Assembly: GCA_024516035.1 (NCBI GenBank)
Contig: CM044959.1
Location: 17,860,025-17,924,024 of the forward strand
DNA: 64,000 nt
Direction of reading: 5' to 3'
DNA from: Bactericera cockerelli
Lineage: Eukaryota > Arthropoda > Insecta > Hemiptera > Triozidae
The position numbers and the translations under genes were made by a program. Under the pieces are notes generated by a model. The model saw nothing but the letters and a program-made list of their open reading frames with translations. It made no database searches and was not told where the DNA came from. Shown one piece after another: positions 10,879 through 24,696 of the stretch. How positions within the stretch are numbered: the stretch's first letter is position 1; each line of letters starts with the position of its first letter.

Positions 10879-13386
10879 CTCTAGTCACTGGACATAAATA
10901 GACAACGTATTGTAATAAATTTGAATCAAAGAATCAAGATAAGTCTGGGTAGTAAGGTAGGTACCAACTTGTATCATTTGAACAAATGAGAGAGAGAGAG
11001 GAGATTAATCAACCGATCTACTCGGGGGGACCTAGCCTATGTCATTTATCTCAAGTGGGTATGTAATGTTTGCTGATATGGTCACTTATAAGTTGGACGT
11101 ACTCTACTACAGTCCAGAACTTACATCTGTCAAGGTATTCAATTGGGGTATGTACGAGTATATGTTCTGTCAAATTCCATTAGCTCTCTAACCATGAAGA
11201 GAATGTGGTAGACATTATCACCACACTTGATCGAGCTCTATTTGTTACGTTAGTTTGCATGTGAATAACACGACATGTTGAATCTAGTTAAAGTTTAAAT
11301 AAAATTGCATTAATATTCCATTATAACCATGAAAACTGTGTTGTAAAGTGACAAGAGACAAGCTACATAATATTTGTTTTTCTCAGGGTTTCTCGTTGCA
11401 TTTTGATTTGCAGTTAGTATTTATCAACTTCCCATGACTTGGTTTGTTTATGATTTTATTACTCACTTTCATTAATACATTAACATAATTAGATAATAAG
11501 GTGACCACCAAAATGTAGCAAACTACGCGGTTTCTTTCATATTATAGAGATCATTTGAAATCAAAGCTTTACAGATTTTAAGGAAACGAGAAGTTTTCTT
11601 AAAATTTGACCAACTCGAGCTTCTAGATCTAGAACAAAGCTATTGTTTCGATCAAATCTAGTTAAGTCACCCGGTATGATTTGATTTTTATCCCAGCATC
11701 ATGGACAGATTAAATGTTTTGTTTCTACCAGATTCTGGGACACGGGCATTAGCCATGCAGAGAAATCACCAATCAGCCAGCTTGCGGAGACTTCTCATTA
11801 CCTGGGTACGAAATCTGATCAGATCAGTTGATTTGTGAGATACTGGGTACTGTCGTCGTCAATGCATGCTTGATCGTCATGACAGTGGACTTCTTACCAG
11901 AGGGTCGGTCTCGGTGGTCTGAGTTCTAAGTATGGAAAATTTCAGTAAAGCCATTTTTGTAGTTGTGATATCTCACTTGTGATCAACATTATTATGAAAA
12001 TCTATTTAGAAATCTTCAACCGGATGTCAAATAAATTACGTTATGAATCTGATTCAAAGTGTCATTCTATCGAAACATAAAGATAAATCAATAATAATTG
12101 AGGAGAAGATTCAATACCTGTTTCATTTTCTAGCAATGAAACAACAGCTATCCCTGACCCAGTATGTTGCAACTGAAACACAAAAACCCTGTATGGCCGT
12201 GCCGTACTTGCACAACTTATTTATTGTGATACAACCAAAGTCCAAAGTCATGTTCTACATATATTTACTTGCATACAACCGAACTATATAAAGTCATGTT
12301 GCTTGGTATACATCTAAGATGATTATCTTCGGGAGCAGCTCAGAGCTTTGTAATTAATCGGGCCATGCTCCAGCGATCAGAAGCTCTCTCTATTTATTTC
12401 TGAACCAGATAAATCAGAGCATATACTTTCGAGCTTTTTCTTTTGAGAATTACTGAGCCACAAACTGTACCGTACATTGTGATTTCCTTTTTTTATTGAG
12501 AACTGTCTCGGCTCCAATGGCAATGTACGTATGTCTCGGTACTATAGCTACAACCTTCTCTGGAAGACTTGATATCTCAGTTCCTCTTCATTTTATCTAA
12601 GAAACTTTTCATACCCACGAAACCAATTGAAATTGTTTCGGCCTGAATACCAAAAGGTATGTTCGAAATTCTAAAATTTACACCACAATAGTTCACAATG
12701 TAAATTTTAGGCCAGGAACCTTGATGTTCTAAAATCAGCACAAAGTTAACAAGACTTTTGTAATAAGCACCATGCATTAATATTTGAATGTTTCTTTTGT
12801 TTTCAGGTAAGTCATTAATGATCGTTATCATGCACTGACAAAATGACCAGTGGTTTCTAGTAGAGTACCATTAGCTTCATACATGCTGGGAGAACCAGTA
12901 GAATTACCTGTTTAAGTTGGATTGTTTATGTAAACGGTAAGTTTTATTAGCACCATATCTTCATATCTTTCCCTAGTAATTTTGATTACTTCTTTTGAAA
13001 AAAAAGACAGTAAATATAACGCATTTAAATTGATTTTTAGAAACACAGCATCAGTCTAACAGACTTGAGTTTCGGATGTTGGCGACAGAGACTGCTCATG
13101 ATCTTTGTCGCAGTCTCCAATCACAGTCGCCGATATTCGAGTAGTACCTTGGATAGAATGAAGGATAGAAATGTCAAATAATTCTGAACTGACCTCAACA
13201 GAAAGAGTGCAACAACACGAACAAGCACACAGAGCTATCGGGATCAGTGAAATTTGAAACCGATGACTGATGTAACTCAAAGCCGAAGCCCCGCCATGAA
13301 GCAGAACAAGCGGTCATAACACCTCATTACCGACCATGCAGCTCAATAGAAACCGCATGACTTGGTAGACATAGGTTTTTACTCAA

Positions 13387-13404
13387 GGGGGGGGGGGGGG
13401 GGGG
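13387..13404 (+). repeat. homopolymer of 18 G
   Basis: Eighteen consecutive G in otherwise AT-rich, normal-looking sequence. It could form a G-quadruplex, and its exact length is likely to be uncertain. Confidence 0.9.
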
Positions 13405-13934
13405 CTGGCCTCCTCTTCTATCGTGGAAAGGTCATAGAGAGCAAGTAATTCTCCAATCTAAATGTTTATTTTATACTCAAGTATGAAATGAGTGCATCCT
13501 CAATATAGAACTAAAAGTTAGGAATATGTACATTTAATTGAGAAAAAAAAATGAAAATTCAACACCACCCCTGTAAATCAAGTTCTTGTGTTCTGTGATT
13601 CAGAGGAGACTTTATAGAGAAGGAAGCTTGCATCTTGCAACAACAACAACAACAAAAATGATTGAACTAAGACTGGTAGCACTTTCCAGCTGCTGTTCCT
13701 GATCAGTGATCAGGAATCTTTCTAATCAGACCTCGCCCTTTCTTAGCACTAAGGATCTTTTACATACACTGGGACACTTCAACCCAATACAGATACAATT
13801 GGAATCTCAACCGCCTTACTATACAGTTGGACACTAAGAACGCTCTCTGCACAATTTGACACTTTAGCCCTTTTGACACAGTAGAACAGCCCATTTCAGA
13901 AACACTAAACTTGTACACATGTGGTCAAATTATG

Positions 13935-14007
13935 AAACAGGATTAGATTTACTCCGACCTGAGGAATCAGCTCATAGTGTCCACTTAGATTAAATCTAAT
14001 CCTGTTT
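13935..14007. repeat. 17-bp perfect inverted repeat, 39-base spacer
   Basis: Arms 13935-13951 ('aaacaggattagattta') and 13991-14007 are exact reverse complements. No flanking duplication is apparent. Confidence 0.85.
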
Positions 14008-15557
14008 TATATTAAATTTTATAATTCGATTCTTAGACCCTTCCAGAAACACATGGACACTTAGCCCTCTTTAGACTCAGTCCTGTGTGAATACCACGGG
14101 CTGGGTGAGCTCTGGGAATTTCTGTCAAGTTCCGCGACTTGACCGACACATGACTCTCGCCAGACAAACAATCCCAGGTTCACAAGACAATGCAATGTGT
14201 CAAAACGCTGCTAGGAACTTTCTGAGCTATGCAGAAAGAGGAGAGAAAAATGAGCGTGCAAATATGCAACTATTGCAAAGTATCTCTTGCAATAGCAGAA
14301 GGAACATGATGTTAGAACTATTGATTGTGACAGCCATGTCTGCCACACAGAGAATCCGTACATACATATATTTACTGTTACTGAAGTTGTAGACGAAATG
14401 GTAGAAAACCTGGGGAAAATAAATAAGGCTCTTGTTATTGACCCATATCGGTGATGCAGTGACCTTTGTAGCAGATGAACAATTTTATCAGATCGTTTTT
14501 TGTTGTTCTTGTTGTTGTTTTTACATAGCAGTATAAACATGAAGTTTTTCCCTGTAGCTGGCGTATTGTTTTGAAAATATGCAAAGTCCTAGCGCACCAA
14601 CTTCTAACAAGGTAACATTGGTTTAAATTTTAGCCTCCTATTTACGGGATTATAAAAAAATGATTGAATGAGTTGGTGTTTGATTGCGTCAATTAGTTTG
14701 GCTTCTATAAGTACAAAGGTGATTTAATATCATCGTGTGGTACATCTTGGTTATTCTGTAACTCATTCTGCAGATAAGCTAAAGATAATAAGCTTTTATG
14801 ATTGCGGCATCAATTTCAAGGAGGAAAAAATAAATGAAATGGTGACATGAAGAATGAGAACAGTTGAAATGAAGATGATCGTTCAGTAGAAGTATTCGAA
14901 TAAAAGATGCACTTAATACCTTAATTTACAGCTCTACCAAAACGGATTTTACTGCTTTAAAAACCACCTAACGGCTCTGACAGAGTTCCAAAAAGAAGAG
15001 AGAGCTGTCGAGACCAATTTTTTACTGTCACCGAAAACCAACAGATAATGGGATGACGGTCTTTAGGGCTCCGCGCTGGTTCCCCAGTCAAATTTGGAAC
15101 AATGCAATGACAATGCGTTGGACATCAGAGGGGACTTTGGAAACAGGTTCTCAAAGAAACTTGAAACCACGAAAAGACACCTATAGAAATAATTTATGCA
15201 GGAATCAAGCTTGAGTTGATTAAGTAAATATAAAATCAACAAAAATAGTATTACCCAAATGTTTCTGAAGTCCCAAAATAATGACTCTTTGTTGGATCGA
15301 GTTTTTGAATTAATCTTGAACTTTGAAGTGAGATTTTCGTACCTTTTACCATTATTGTATTAGCAGTACCTATTATAATAATCACTTTGCCTTTAAAAGC
15401 CTTGAGCTAAAGTTCATAAATCATGTCCCTGGATCACGAGGTCGCTCGTTTGACTTAACCTGGAACAGACATTTCTCAACAAAAATTGTAATTATTTACT
15501 ACGGAATGGTTTGTCTCTATTGGTTTTATAATTATTATTCTAATTAGGAATCTGATT

Positions 15558-15660
15558 AGGTTTGTGAGTTTCCTGCGAATGGAGGGTAACACCCCCGTCG
15601 TGATATGACCAAATGACCATGCAGTTGAAAGCGACGTTAAACCCGAATAATAAATAAAAA
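15558..15660 (+). mobile_element. 5'-truncated copy of the 5S-SINE body
   Basis: The sequence from 'aggtttgtgagtttcctgcg' through 'agttgaaagcgacgttaaac' to an A-rich end matches 1985-2066, but the 5S head is absent. Inside it 'atgacc' is duplicated ('gaccaaatgaccatgcag' against 'gaccatggcag'), a small private insertion. 5' truncation is normal for reverse-transcribed copies. Confidence 0.8.
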
Positions 15661-18003
15661 AGTATGCCCTATATGTTTAAAAGCATGCAATGAAAATACT
15701 TCAACAGTAAAAATTGTTTGCACCGATAATAATTATGAAAAGTCTGTTGCATAATAAGAAAAGAACCTGAAAAAGGGTTAAGATCTTTTTGTTAAAAGTC
15801 AGAAGACATCAAGAGGATAGGAGCAAATTTTTCTCATGTCCAAATCCCTAATATCTGTGAGCTTTATATTAATTAAATATTCAAGCTCACCAGAAAAAAG
15901 TTGGACAAGGGCCCCAGAAACTAATAATAATATTCGTTAATGAAATGTAAACATTTTGACGGGTCTTCTCCAGGTGTACAGGGTGTGATGGATGATAAGG
16001 ATGCTGTGTCGCTTGATGTTCTCTAATCCTTCCATTTCGCCATGGAGAAGTCGCCTGACTTAATCTCAGGATACTTCGAAGGACAACGTGATAAAGTTGA
16101 TGTTTTTTTACGTTTTCTCTAATCTTCTATTCTACAATGTTGATGTGAAAACTTTGAGTTATGTTCTCACGGGTTGAATTCTCATCAGTGTCATGTTTGG
16201 GTAAAGAAATTATATTGATTAGTATATATTTTTTTTTTCTCTAATCTTTTTAATTATACGTAGATAACAACCTTCTTTAAGAAGTGGAAGATTCTACACT
16301 GTTGGAAATATTTGGTATGAAATGTTGAAAATCCATCCAGAAGTCCAAGACCTCTAAAATAGGAACTTTGGGTCTACTCAAAGTTTGAACCCTGTTTTTA
16401 AAGGATGGTTTCATATTGCCCTCATCCCACGAGCACAGGTGAATGTGTCCAAATTCTTGAACAGCTCTCCCTACACGCTGGTTGGAATCCCGACACCACC
16501 AGATTGTGTGTGTTTCTCTCACCAGCCTCACTTCATCTCCTCTTTGAAGTTCCAAGCCTCAGGGGTGAAACAAATTTCTTTCTAAATATAAATTTGAAAT
16601 CCTTCGTTCCGACCACAACTTGGAACTTCATGACAGCTTAATCTTTTCAACAAATCAAAAACTTCGAGATCTCTTCGTGCTAAGTGAACTTGAAAATTAA
16701 AACTTGCTAAGAGATCTGGTGATACGTTTCATCTGGAGATTGCATCTGCTGTTGACAATAACGGATTGTATTTTGGATTTCATGCAAATGAAGTTTGGCG
16801 ATTGATTTTCGTCTCAATTGGACGTTGGCTGTGATAGCATCTCTCCTTGAGATATGGACATATTATTATTATTGAATCTCTTATGATACAGTAGGTAAAC
16901 ATCCACTCTCTCTCTCTCTCTCTCTCTTTCTCTCTTGTGAGGTAAGTTATCGTCCATTTCCTTCATATCAAGTGAGAAATAGGAATTTTGCATCGAACAA
17001 AAAATGCTATTTTCTAATGAGACTTCGTTTAGACTGTGGACTGTGGGAGTAAACGGACTCTTGATTTCATTATTGTAGGATAAGCAGAGTATTGTAATTC
17101 TATTGTTATGAATTGTATATGGTACTAGGCAGGAAAAGAAGAACGTCATTATCTGATAACACCTGCTGTCCAATGTATAATGAGATTTTTGATTACCATT
17201 CAAATTTATAGGGAAATACCTGGTCAAAAGCCAATTTCGAGTAAAGAAAGGTCCGTTGTCAGATCAATCACCGCTACAGCGATACCAGATGATGCGAGTC
17301 CAAGTCATTGATGCCAAAGTTTAAATGGTATCCTAACAGTTTGAATTCGAATATAAACAACACTCCACATGGTGCAAGGAAAGAAGAAGTGATAAACTGA
17401 ATTATGGCTTTCAATGCTAATAGCATCAGACAAGTTTGCATAGGAATACTTGCGCTATACATGCGGTTCAGGAGATATGTGTCCAATATAAATATCATGG
17501 CCAGCATAAATACATAATGCAAGTGGAGTGCTTGTCATGTAGTCCGGTCAGAGTGGGAACTTGGTTGAAACCTGATGATACCAAAGCCACATTAGCTACA
17601 AGAGATACAAATCAGACTATAATGATGATACGATTTTATTCCAAGTTTCTGCAAACAAATCAAGTTGAATTGATCATGATGATTGGATTCAACCCTAAGC
17701 TAGTTGATAAACCAACAAAAGCTTCGTCCGACAGAGGTGAGCCAGGATTGCATGTGAGTGCCCTGTATGAGAGCACACATGTGAGTTAGGAGAGCTATCT
17801 ACAAGAGCATGCCACTCCATGCAGCAGTGCCGCCGGTGGCGTTGTTTATTATTGTTCTTCGGATCTCATTGCTTTCAGTACGGCTCAAGCTGATCTTGGC
17901 CTGGTATTCCAGGTTTATACATACTAGTGTTAGCAAGAATATTTATTTGTCTTTATTTTACATATTTTTTACCTTTATTTTTATGTTTATATTTTAAGAT
18001 TTG
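15661..18003. other. non-coding stretch
   Basis: ORFs on both strands (16277-16555 minus; 16385-16641 plus; 16814-17227 minus) overlap and show no domain. A (CT)n run near 16904-16936 makes part of the 16814-17227 ORF a string of Arg-Glu repeats, an artefact of the microsatellite. Confidence 0.5.
16904..16936. repeat. (CT)n microsatellite
   Basis: Dinucleotide run with one TTT interruption. Confidence 0.9.
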
Positions 18004-18224
18004 TATAATAATAACACTCTTTAGTGGAATGTAACCACCAGGCGAGGTTAATGCTCAAAGCATTTTCTACCACCTAACCTTCAAGAGTCTTATATTATGT
18101 GGTCACAAACTCAAATTAATGAGGGAAAATTCATGCACTGGGTGGTATTCGAACCATCGGATCCCTACGCTACCTGGATTACCAGACTAGCGCGTTAGCC
18201 ACTTGACTACCAGTAGATAGGAAT
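18004..18224 (-). mobile_element. tRNA-derived SINE, family S2, near full length
   Basis: On the minus strand a tRNA-like head reads 'ggtagtcaagtggctaacgc', then 'tctggtaatccaggtag' and a B box 'ggttcgaataccacc'. The body includes 'gaggttaatgctc' read inverted, 'tttgtgaccacataat' and 'aaagagtgttattatta' as the AT-type 3' end. The copy at 52773-52948 is its 5'-truncated plus-strand relative, which sets the family order. The 3' end is a short (ATT)n rather than poly(A). Confidence 0.75.
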
Positions 18225-18633
18225 AGCTCCGTTAATAAACACCCGTTGTCGGGCTTATTATTATTAGTTCGAATACTAATCCACTTTTTCCAAACAAGTT
18301 TGATGAAATTTAACTTTTATTTATGGTATGTGACCACATAATTTCAGCCATTAGGAGAGTGTACGTGTAAGTCCACAAGGGAGGTTTTGCAGAGGATCTC
18401 ACTGTTATATTTCCAGATATTTCATTTGGGCAGTAGGAATTGCAATAAGCTTGTGTTAAATGTCCTGTAATTATTTTTTGAAGTTACTTAATAAATGTGA
18501 ATTATTCTGATAGGTACCTACCTACTAACTTTCAGAATGAAAGTACTATGTACTAAAGCAGGTAAAAAAAACACTGCCAATTATGGACACAATACTTCCT
18601 CGTGATTGCTTCACATTGTAAACACATGCCAAT

Positions 18634-19210
18634 TTGAGATTTTATAGAAAATTACTTGTATCTCCAAAACGGCTCAACCGATTTTCTTCAAATTTGTTTT
18701 TATATGGTAGAATATCGTTTTTTCTACATTCTATATTCCACAAAAAATTCTGTATCGGCAAGTCGGGGTCCTTATTTTTTTTACTTTTTTGTCCAAAATT
18801 TCGGATTTTCTTAAATATCAGAGTCAAATTATAATTAATTTAAAAATAAATACAAATCACTATGTAGAACAATAATATGCATATTCTTACAAAATTTCAT
18901 CGAAATCGGGTGTACCGTTCACGAGATATAAGCGTTTAAGTAAAAAGTTAGTGGTCAGGGCGCATGGTCTTTTTCACCCAGAACCGCTTGTATGAATTCG
19001 ATGAATTTAAAATGGGACCATCTACAGAATGTCTCCTAGATGTGTGCAAAATTTCATCAAAATCGGTTGAGTAGTTTCCGAGATTTGCGCGTTACAAGGA
19101 ATCGTTTTAAACAGACAGACCGACAGACGGACACAAAACCAAATTTACTCAGTAGGTTATGAAACGTCCAGAAATATGAAAAAAAATTGAAATCGGAGCA
19201 AAAAAATATT
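18634..19210 (+). repeat. dispersed repeat with 'aaatttcatcaaaatcggttg' words
   Basis: It contains 'acggctcaaccgatttt' near its start and 'aaaatcggttgagtagtttc' near its end, which are partial inverted counterparts, plus 'aaaatttcatcgaaatcggg' in the middle and a closing 'cagacagaccgacagacgga' stretch. These words are typical of very abundant arthropod repeats. ORFs of 60-66 codons on both strands across 18634-18834 are incidental. Confidence 0.55.
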
Positions 19211-21180
19211 TTTTTTTACAAAAACGAACACAATACTACCGATTTCTAATATTAGAAATTTATCGGAAGTAATAATGAATATTTTATTTATAGAACTGTA
19301 ACTTTACAGTTCCAACCTCATCCCGCACTATATGGCTAATCAAAGTGCTCATTGCCATGACTTTGGAATTTACCAAACTTTTTCTATGTGGCCATTACAT
19401 TAAATTTTTGGGTCTTCTGTTTTCACATGGTTATCAGAAATATTATTGCTTTCCCGTTGTTTTTTTTTATTATTATTATTGCTTTAATGTTGTCAAGTAT
19501 CCTCAGCCGCCCTGGATATGTAAAATGGTTCATGATGCGTTTATCATTGAATGGGCATCAACCAACTTTAACACAACTAGCACAAAAACACCATTGTGAG
19601 ACTCCTTATCATTGTCTACTTTGAATCTCTAATTCTTTCTCGCTTTCTTCGTACTAATTGGTGCACATCATACGCGCCAAATGCCAATTTCTTTTATTCA
19701 TAATATTATTCTGGACATTCATATCAATATGTTTGTAAGCACATACAAATACATAGGTATATATGTACCTACTCTCTTATTTGCATGATATGCTATCTAC
19801 TTCTACTACATAGAAGTACTATCAGTACAATGAGCATTGTAGAAAGTATACATAATTCTGTATACTTTCTTAATAATGAAAATTCTAAAAATGGAGCCAG
19901 AGCTTCCGTGATTTTCAAATTTTTCATGTTTAATAATTAAATACGAGAAAGTAGAGGTACCTCCCATTGCTGTGAAATTTCCGTTTGTTGACAGTTACGA
20001 CAAATTTACTTGTAATATATTTATCTAAAGGTTTGCACAGCAAATTGAGGAAATCAGAATAGGTGAAATTTGTTATGTTTCCTGTCTAAATGTTGCGCTT
20101 CCTATGAGATGAGTTCAGTTAAGCCCGCTGATATTAAAAAAGAAGAGCAAAACATTATACCACTTCGAAAATCACTTGAACATTCCTACTTAACTTTAAT
20201 GTTACCAAGGCGTGGAATATTCCAAAAGAATTACGCTTCAAATATTTCCACTCATCTGGCGTTTCTCTTCAAAAGAAAAAGTAATTAACAACCATGGGAA
20301 TGGAAGAACTAAATCAGAGTCATTGCAGATCTTGGTGGAAAACAAGTGTATTGGAAATTATTATTTCATCGCCTCGTTGGCATTTCACGATATAGGCGCT
20401 GTTCCTAGGAGTGAAGGTATAAATCTTTGACATTCCTCCTGCAAGTGCGCATTGCTGGGTCTATTACCTAGAAGAAGGAAAAGGCACTTATGTAGAATAT
20501 ATATTTGTTATTGTTCTTGGATGATTTCGGGATTTCAAATTAATATTTTCATCTATGAACATTACAGTGGCGAATGTGGAAGAAAAACCTAGAGGATAGG
20601 TAAACTATTGTTCATACTATAATATTAGAGTTTTCAAACTGTCCAGAGTTTCATTTTTAAATGGATATCATCTATCCTTTGGCTTCTATCATCTATGTAA
20701 GATAAATACTTGCATTTAAAGTTCTCACATCTATCTACATTTAATTAATCTTTATATAGGCGTTCTTCACAACTCGGCCGAGGTTTTTGATATTTTAATA
20801 TCTACAAACAATGTGATTTAAGGAGGGCTCAAAGGTAGATTATCATACCTACCAATTTTAGTCCCAGGGCTTTATGACAGGAACCTTTTCAGTTTTCACT
20901 ACAAACCTATATGATATTTTAGCTAAAATACTAACCTACAGCTTCGAGTTTTTGTGATTTATACGATTTTTTATTTTTCCTAACTACCTACTCGAACATT
21001 TATTTTGCCGACCTGCCGGTTTATGCACAAGTCCTCCTCTCAGTACTCCAAGGCTAGCGTCGTACCTTGTGCTGTGCCAGCCAGTAATAGGTATAGATCC
21101 ACTCGTGGGTCATCAAGTCATCTTGAATAGAAAATAATTGATCTGTCCAGAGTGTTTGGGAGGCATGCGGACCTAAAAAC
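19211..21180. other. non-coding stretch
   Basis: Short ORFs only. A small 11-bp inverted repeat (19841-19851 with 19860-19870, 'agaaagtatac') is the one structure I noted. Confidence 0.5.
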
Positions 21181-23360
21181 ACCGGGGGGGTTTGTCCAGT
21201 GGCGTGACGAGATAGTTTAAAAAAATAACGCATATACCTACGAGGGGCTAGGAACTGAGTTGTACGGGGGAATCAACCGAGCTTTCCAAGTTAAAAATTC
21301 TTTTTTTTCCTTTGAGCCCTTCTACGGATCTTGAAAAACACCTAAAAAAAACCGAAACCGGGGGTTTGGGGAACGTTAACCATCAAAAATTTTCTAAATT
21401 GCGCTATGCAGTAAATGGGGGGTTTTGCCCCCCAAAACCGGGGGGTTTTTTTAGGTTTTTTTTCAAGAAAGTACCCCGGTCATTAGGCGTTTTAAATCTG
21501 CTGGGGGTAGGGTTTTTTCGGCCACTTTAGTTTTGAAAAATTTGCACAATCTTTCCTATACATAAATCTCGCAAACTAAAATCCGTGGTGAAAACCCCTT
21601 TAACTCAAAAAATTCTTGGCCCTTGTTGAATTTTTGCTCTTTTTAAACCGACTCAAAAAACTTTTTCTTTGAATTTCGAGTTAGGGATTTATTGGATTAT
21701 TTAAAAATTGGGTACCACAGTTTATTTCATTAATAAGGGGGGTTAATACGTTGAGGACCCCTACCAAAAGGTTTTCAATTTACCTTTTTCCCCGGGGGTT
21801 ACGAAAAAAACTTATTTACGGTTCTGATACTTGGAATAATTTTTTACTTGCCAAGTCAAAAACACCAATCACTTTTTAAACATAACTTGAAGATTTTCAG
21901 GGGGATGGCCCCCATGCCGAAAAACAATGTGATTTTAAGGTTTTTTTTTGAAAATTTTTTGTTTGGGCCCAAATGGGGGGTTTTAAAAAATTTTTGGGAA
22001 AAATTTTTTGGGTAATCTGGTAACAACCGGGGTAGGGTTTTGATTTTTTTAAAATCCAGAATTCCTTAAAAAACCCTGGGATTGGAAAAACTCTAAAAAA
22101 AAAACAAAAGGAAATGTTTCCCCCAAATTTCAGGGTATCTTTTGGATAAAAACAAGCAAATAAGGTCCATTTTGGGCCCCAGAGAAATATAAATTTAAAA
22201 ATTTGTTTTTTAATAACCTTTACAATCTAGAAAAATTTAAAATACTTTGGATCACCCGGGTTAAGCAAACATACATAAAAAACCTTTCAATATGGAATTG
22301 ACCTTTATTTTTATTGTTCCCCCTTGGAATATTCTTTGAAAAAAAAAAAAACCAGGTTTTTTTTCTCTTTCTTCTACTCTTTTTACTTGTTTGTTTAAAT
22401 TGTGAATTTAGTGTTTTTTATCTCGGAAATTTTCGTTGGAATCAGAAAACCAATTTCATCATAATGAAAATAAACGTGTATACGGATGAAATAAAAGTAC
22501 GGCCCAACCTGAGTGTGCAATGCGGCAGTATGGTGAAGTTGGGGGTGAACCGGGCTGAGGGGCCGACAGACAGACCTATCCCCCATGGACAACCAGACAC
22601 TATCCTCCATGGAAACCAGACACCTCATCCCATAACAAGAAATATTATTATGGCAAAAGGGGGGGAAAAAATAATTATTGAATTTTTTTTCCCTTTTCGA
22701 AAAAGTTTTAAAAAAGAAAGGGGGTTTTTTTATTGGGCAAATTAAAGATTTTTTGTAATACTATGTATTATTGACTTAAATCTGATTTTGTCTATTTTAT
22801 TATGCCTTTCAGTCCTTTCAAAAAAAACTGGTGAAAAATTACTGGGTTTAATCTTTCTTTTTTCTTTTGTTTTAAGAATGAATCAAATTTGTTAGATTAT
22901 GTTTGACCATACCTTTTTGTGTGGGCTAAAAAAAAATTTCCGTGTCCGGGAGATGACTAATTAACATCTAAAAATTAATTCTTTTTTTTTTTTAATTTTC
23001 CCAATTTTTTTTTTCAAAAGGGGGGACCCCCAATCTTAAACTACCACCCCCACTTTTAAACCACTCACCGGGGCCGCAAATCCAGGGCTCAAAAAAACCC
23101 CCCTTTTTATTTTAAATTTGGGGGGTTGGGGGGCGGTTTTATTTTAAAAAATTTTTGGGAAATTTAAATAAGAAATTAAAAAATTAGGAAAATTTGCTTG
23201 ATACAAATTGTATTTTAATTTTTGCAAAAAGAAATAATTCAAAAACTTTCAAAAACTTGGGATTTTGACCGGGATTCAGTCAACCTTATCACAAGCTTTG
23301 TTTTTAAAAACCCCAAAAATTAAAACAAAAAACCCTTAAAAAAACAAAAAAGGATGGTTA
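21181..23360. other. probable corrupt or unpolished consensus, block 1
   Basis: Runs of 3-10 identical bases dominate ('ggggggttttgcccccc'-like patterns), unlike the flanks. A cleaner island at about 22440-22650 contains normal-looking sequence, including the direct repeat 'ccatgga(c)aaccagacac' at 22583-22621. The 143-codon ORF at 22314-22745 spans the island and the noisy flanks and should not be treated as a gene. Confidence 0.75.
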
Positions 23361-24207
23361 GAGTAATTTTTTTATTTTTGAAAACATGAAGTTTTTTATA
23401 AGTTGCAATTTTTCCAGCACGCGAATTAAAACACTTGAAGTTAATGGTAACGGGCTTTGAACATTGATCTCGTCTTGCGGACACACCTTTCATAAGTTAT
23501 TAAACCATTAAATTTGAAACCTTTAAATTTGTTGCCCTCTTTCAGTTCTGAAACGTAGAACGTAGGTATAAAAACTACATATAAAGTTGGTATTGTGAAC
23601 TATTCAAAACTAAACATTGAAACTCCACTAGAACAAATAAATTGGTGTTCAACACATAAATTGCCCTTCCATGCACTCAAAAACTAACAATTAGCCTAGG
23701 GGCAACGAAAACCATAAAATTTCTCACAAATATCTGGCATCAATGCCTAGTCCCGCGAGGATTTAATTAAGAGATTTGAAAATAAACTAAATTAAGGTGA
23801 ACAAATTGGGTAGAGATTTTTTTTTTCAAGTTCTTTACCTAATAATTCTATAAGGTACCCCGGGTTTTGTCTCCTCATTTAGCATACTTTTAAACCATTG
23901 TAAATAACTTAATGATCTAAATTTAATAGTTGTTTTGTACAACACATCACTTTTTATAACATAATTTTCTTCATCTAACATTTCGTGGTGGATTGCTTTC
24001 ACTAACACCTGATTAAGCACGACCATTAGCCTTTTGATTGTGTATAAAGTTGATTGTTTTAATCTGTCATTAGCGAACTATGCACTTGGTCCTAGGTATT
24101 ATACATATAAAGTTTAATTACTCAACTTAAACTGACAAACTCATAATTATGATAACTCTCTAAGGCAAGAGGGAACCTTCAGCCTTTGCCAACGTGTTTA
24201 ATAAACA
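23361..24207. other. non-coding stretch
   Basis: Normal composition resumes here. I found no gene or repeat boundary. Confidence 0.5.
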
Positions 24208-24696
24208 CTAAGGCCTTGTTCCCACTGAGTGCAACATTGTTTTGAACTCGGAACTTGCGAAGCGTTTCGCAACGTTGCATGCCCGCTCTAAGCTCTAAGC
24301 TCGAATTAGAAATAAGTCAGATGAGGCTGGTATGCAGAGACGATTTCGATACCTACAGATCGTCATATTGCGTTGTGTCAAAATAACTGATTTTAACCAT
24401 GCAGAGACAATTTTGTGTAGGGTCTGTGAACTCTTTGCGCATTTGTACATGACATTTTATTTTATAGATAACCATGTGGAAATCCGGATAGTAAGAAAAA
24501 AAAAATGTCAAAGTCGAAGTATTTACTATACAAGAATCGAGACCTTGCTCTAGGGATGGTTGTAGTTTTCACTGTAGGGATCGAAAAACGTCTCTGCATA
24601 CCAGACTGCATCTCACTGACTAAACATTGTCCGCAACACTTTCCATTTCAAACATTTTCAACAAAATATTGCACTAAGTCGGATCCAGCCTAACAC
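24208..24696. mobile_element. inverted-repeat (MITE-like) element, about 490 bp
   Basis: Inner arms are clear: 24327-24358 ('ctggtatgcagagacg', then 'cgatacctacag') is inverted at 24572-24604. Outer arms are worn: 'actaaggccttg' with 'gagtgcaacatt' on the left has inverted counterparts 'aatattgcacta' and 'ccagcctaa' on the right. A direct copy of 'atgcagagaca' sits inside at about 24400. The centre shows no transposase, and the exact ends are approximate. Confidence 0.6.

Larger units (their letters stand above)
10536..15557. other. long non-coding stretch
   Basis: Apart from simple repeats and one hairpin listed separately, I see no gene. ORFs such as 12577-12831, 14087-14392 and 14211-14540 have no recognisable domain and overlap one another in opposite strands. 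Confidence 0.5.

Noticed and set aside
13387..13404. 18-G run considered as a telomeric or regulatory G-quadruplex.
   Set aside because: A single homopolymer with no repeat unit; the length is likely imprecise, so it is recorded only as a simple repeat.
14087..14540. Overlapping opposite-strand ORFs of 101 and 109 codons.
   Set aside because: Mutually exclusive shadows without domains.
16814..17227. 137-codon minus-strand ORF with an Arg-Glu repeat.
   Set aside because: The repeat is a (CT)n microsatellite and the rest has no recognisable features.
22314..22745. 143-codon ORF.
   Set aside because: It crosses corrupted sequence on both sides of a short clean island, and the translation shows no family.
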